From: Enterococcus_G camelliae
GTDB taxonomy: Bacteria > Bacillota > Bacilli > Lactobacillales > Enterococcaceae
Assembly: GCF_042685105.1 (NCBI RefSeq)
Contig: NZ_JBHUMO010000069.1
Coordinates: 1 to 7,417 of the forward strand
Direction of reading: 5' to 3'
Length of the DNA stretch: 7,417 bases
Shown piece after piece: positions 6,668 through 7,417 of the stretch. Position 1 is the first letter of the stretch. Each line of letters starts with the position of its first letter. Under the pieces are notes generated by a model, which was given only the letters and a program-made list of their open reading frames with translations, was not told the DNA's origin and did not search any database. Position numbers and translations under genes: made by a program.

Positions 6668-6729
6668 AACGCAGTTCGTTTTCAATCCTTTTGCAAAAGC
6701 AAAGGGGTTGGCGAGGAACCGCGTTTTTT
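6668..6729 (+). terminator. rho-independent terminator after transporter gene
   Basis: AACGCAGTTC (6668-6677) pairs with GAACCGCGTT (6716-6725) with one A-C mismatch. CAATCC pairs with GGGTTG inside it, and CCTTTT with AAAGG further in. A T6 run at 6724-6729 follows. The stem begins 32 nt after the transporter stop codon. Confidence 0.75.
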
Positions 6730-6755
6730 CGTTTTGCTCCCTTTATTTGGTTGAT

Positions 6756-7211
6756 TGAACCGAGCGCGCACACCCGTGACTTTAGTCGTGGGTAAGCGCT
6801 CGTCGGAACCAAGTTCCGAAAACGTACAGTCAGCATATTGAGAAATCAATGTGTAGAAACGGGCATAACGAAATGGCCCGTGCAACAAAGAAACTGAATT
6901 GCGGGGAACCCCTAAAGCGAGTGAAACGACAACGTAACCTTGAAATATAGGTAAGCGTGACCGTGGCGAAAGCAGAAAAAATTTACTCGATAGCACAAGG
7001 TTAAATCCTAAATGCTGAAACAATGGGCAATCCGCAGCGAAGACTCGAATAGAGTAACGTTCAACGACTATTCCTCTTGAGGGAAGTACACACAAGCGTG
7101 TGGAAGTGGTTTCGCCGTACTGGGTAAAGCCAACGGATAAGATATAGTCTGTGCTTACGTGAAAGCGTAAGAAGTTCATCAGAGAACTGCATAGGAATTA
7201 GCGAGCTTATG
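6756..7211 (+). ncRNA. group I intron ribozyme, probably subgroup IA
   Basis: The helices can be drawn in canonical order. P1 pairs 6750-6760 with 6824-6834 and has the U6755-G6829 wobble at the 5' splice site. P2 is 6834-6841/6846-6853 with a GAAA loop, and P2.1 is 6859-6864/6876-6881. P3 is GAAACT 6890-6895/GGTTTC 7108-7113. P4 is TGCGG 6900-6904/CCGCA 7032-7036, P5 is 6910-6912/7025-7027, and a P5 extension is TAACCTT 6935-6941/AAGGTTA 6997-7003. P6 is GC 7037-7038/GT 7059-7060, with P6a 7043-7046/7052-7055. P7 is GACTA 7066-7070/TAGTC 7145-7149, within the R (TTCAACGACTA) and S (AAGATATAGTC) signatures. P7.1 (from 7071) and P7.2 (7089-7093/7098-7102) indicate subgroup IA. P8 is CCGT 7115-7118/ACGG 7133-7136, extended inward. 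P9 is 7154-7159/7166-7171 with a GAAA loop, and P9.1 is 7173-7177/7184-7188. All core parts are intact, so self-splicing is plausible. No homing endonuclease is encoded. Confidence 0.9.
6761..6802 (+). repeat. IS200/IS605-style subterminal palindrome
   Basis: The outer arms CGAGCGC (6761-6767) and GCGCTCG (6796-6802) pair perfectly. After a small internal loop, ACCCGTGAC (6772-6780) pairs with GTCGTGGGT (6785-6793) with two G-U wobbles around a TTTA loop. A GTGAC-TTTA-GTCGTGGG hairpin close to the TTGAT target resembles IS605-family left ends. In the RNA it sits in the P1 extension, where insertions do not disturb the ribozyme core. A second small hairpin (6804-6809/6813-6818) follows. Confidence 0.7.
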
Positions 7212-7334
7212 TGAACGACAACCTCCAAATCACGACTTAAAAAAACTAATAATGTAGAAATGTTCTTACACTTCATTACAAACGTATATTGCTTGTAAGA
7301 TAGCGTTATATCCTATATTAACTTCTTTTATTTA
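7212..7334. other. spacer with one inverted repeat, no gene
   Basis: This A/T-rich stretch has no credible ORF. It begins with TGAAC, the same five bases found just inside the intron's 5' splice site. It contains CACGACTT (7231-7238), which is half of an IS605-like hairpin, and the inverted repeat TCTTACA/TGTAAGA (7264-7270 and 7294-7300) with a 23-nt loop. The repeat may be an operator for the downstream gene, but its spacing is long. Confidence 0.4.
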
Positions 7335-7363
7335 GATACATATATCACGATTTGTGGTAGAAT
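7335..7363 (+). promoter_or_regulatory. predicted extended -10 promoter of the last gene
   Basis: TAGAAT (7358-7363, five of six) is preceded by TGG, giving an extended -10. A weak -35 GATACA (7335-7340) is 17 bp upstream. The start would be near 7370, close to the GAGGTGA ribosome binding site. Confidence 0.5.
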
Positions 7364-7383
7364 GTATTTAAGAGGTGAAGAGT

Positions 7384-7417
7384 ATGGCAGACGTCTATAA
7401 AGGACGTGGCTATGTCT
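7384..7417 (+). CDS. 5' end of an unidentified CDS (continues past window)
   Basis: An ATG at 7384 opens a reading frame that runs off the window after 11 codons (MADVYKGRGYV). It is supported by GAGGTGA at 7372-7378, about 5 nt upstream, and by an extended -10 promoter. The fragment is too short to recognise a family. Confidence 0.65.
   Translation, partial: MADVYKGRGYV

Larger units (their letters stand above)
6751..7211 (+). mobile_element. ORF-less IStron-like element (group I intron + IS605-type left end)
   Basis: The element follows TTGAT (6751-6755), the insertion pentamer I associate with ISDra2 and CdISt1 of the IS200/IS605 group. Immediately inside lies an imperfect subterminal palindrome (6761-6802) like the TnpA-bound ends of such elements, and the remainder is a group I intron. 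IStrons combine exactly these parts. No tnpA or tnpB is present on either strand, so this would be a non-autonomous (MITE-like) or decayed copy that would need transposase in trans. The right boundary is uncertain: G7211 is the best ribozyme-based 3' splice site, but no complete right-end hairpin is seen there. An alternative is a plain group I intron whose host exons happen to match TTGAT. Confidence 0.6.

Noticed and set aside
6682..7179. 165-codon minus-strand reading frame
   Set aside because: It is antisense to the group I intron, starts without a ribosome binding site, has no recognisable domain, and its bases are explained by RNA helices.
6756..7211. Group II intron
   Set aside because: No GUGYG-type 5' end, no domain V hairpin and no reverse transcriptase; the P, Q, R and S elements are those of group I introns.
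6756..7211. Large ornate ncRNA or riboswitch
   Set aside because: Considered because of length and hairpin density, but the P3/P4/P7 pairing pattern and splice-site geometry explain it as a group I intron.
7061..7276. 71-codon minus-strand reading frame
   Set aside because: It overlaps the intron P7-P9 region, lacks a ribosome binding site and has no protein-like features.
7264..7300. Terminator at the TCTTACA/TGTAAGA repeat
   Set aside because: The 23-nt loop, A/T-rich 7-bp stem and lack of a T-tract make termination unlikely.
1..7417. CRISPR arrays, tRNA or rRNA genes
   Set aside because: No regularly spaced direct repeats, no cloverleaf and no rRNA-like sequence were seen on either strand.

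Overview
The window looks like chromosomal DNA from a low-GC Gram-positive bacterium (Bacillota). It is AT-rich, starts are preceded by strong AGGAGG-type ribosome binding sites, and several intergenic gaps hold hairpins with U-tracts. A lactic-acid-bacterium relative such as Enterococcus is my best guess, but nothing here is taxonomically decisive.

Left part (1-2350): a short 3' gene remnant and a hairpin come first. A LysR-type regulator (minus strand) then lies divergent from a branch-1 nitrilase (plus strand) with an intact Glu-Lys-Cys triad. A dyad in their shared intergenic region is a candidate operator. A long hairpin at 2301-2346 separates the nitrilase from the convergent operon that follows.

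Middle part (2356-6635): a small catabolic locus. An SDR oxidoreductase and a Gfo/Idh/MocA oxidoreductase form a minus-strand operon with a 21-nt gap. Upstream are a second LysR regulator (minus strand) and a divergent OFA-type MFS transporter (plus strand). The same 15-bp dyad (ATAGAT-N3-ATCTAT) occurs twice, once before the SDR operon and once between the LysR gene and the transporter. At both places its centre lies about 64 bp upstream of the start point predicted from the best promoter match. This is the usual LysR recognition-site geometry, so the regulator probably controls uptake and oxidation of one small substrate, perhaps a carboxylate or sugar derivative, together with its own gene.

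Right part (6636-7417): after the transporter's terminator there is no protein gene for about 750 nt. This stretch holds an ORF-less group I intron, for which I can draw P1 through P9.1, including a P4 helix, an R/S pair forming P7, and the subgroup-IA-type P7.1/P7.2 insertion. Its proposed 5' splice site falls directly after TTGAT, the target pentamer I associate with ISDra2 and CdISt1 of the IS200/IS605 group. An IS605-style imperfect palindrome sits inside the P1 extension. I read it as a non-autonomous or decayed IStron (group I intron combined with an insertion sequence) without tnpA or tnpB. It sits between a terminator and the promoter of the next gene, whose first 11 codons end the window.
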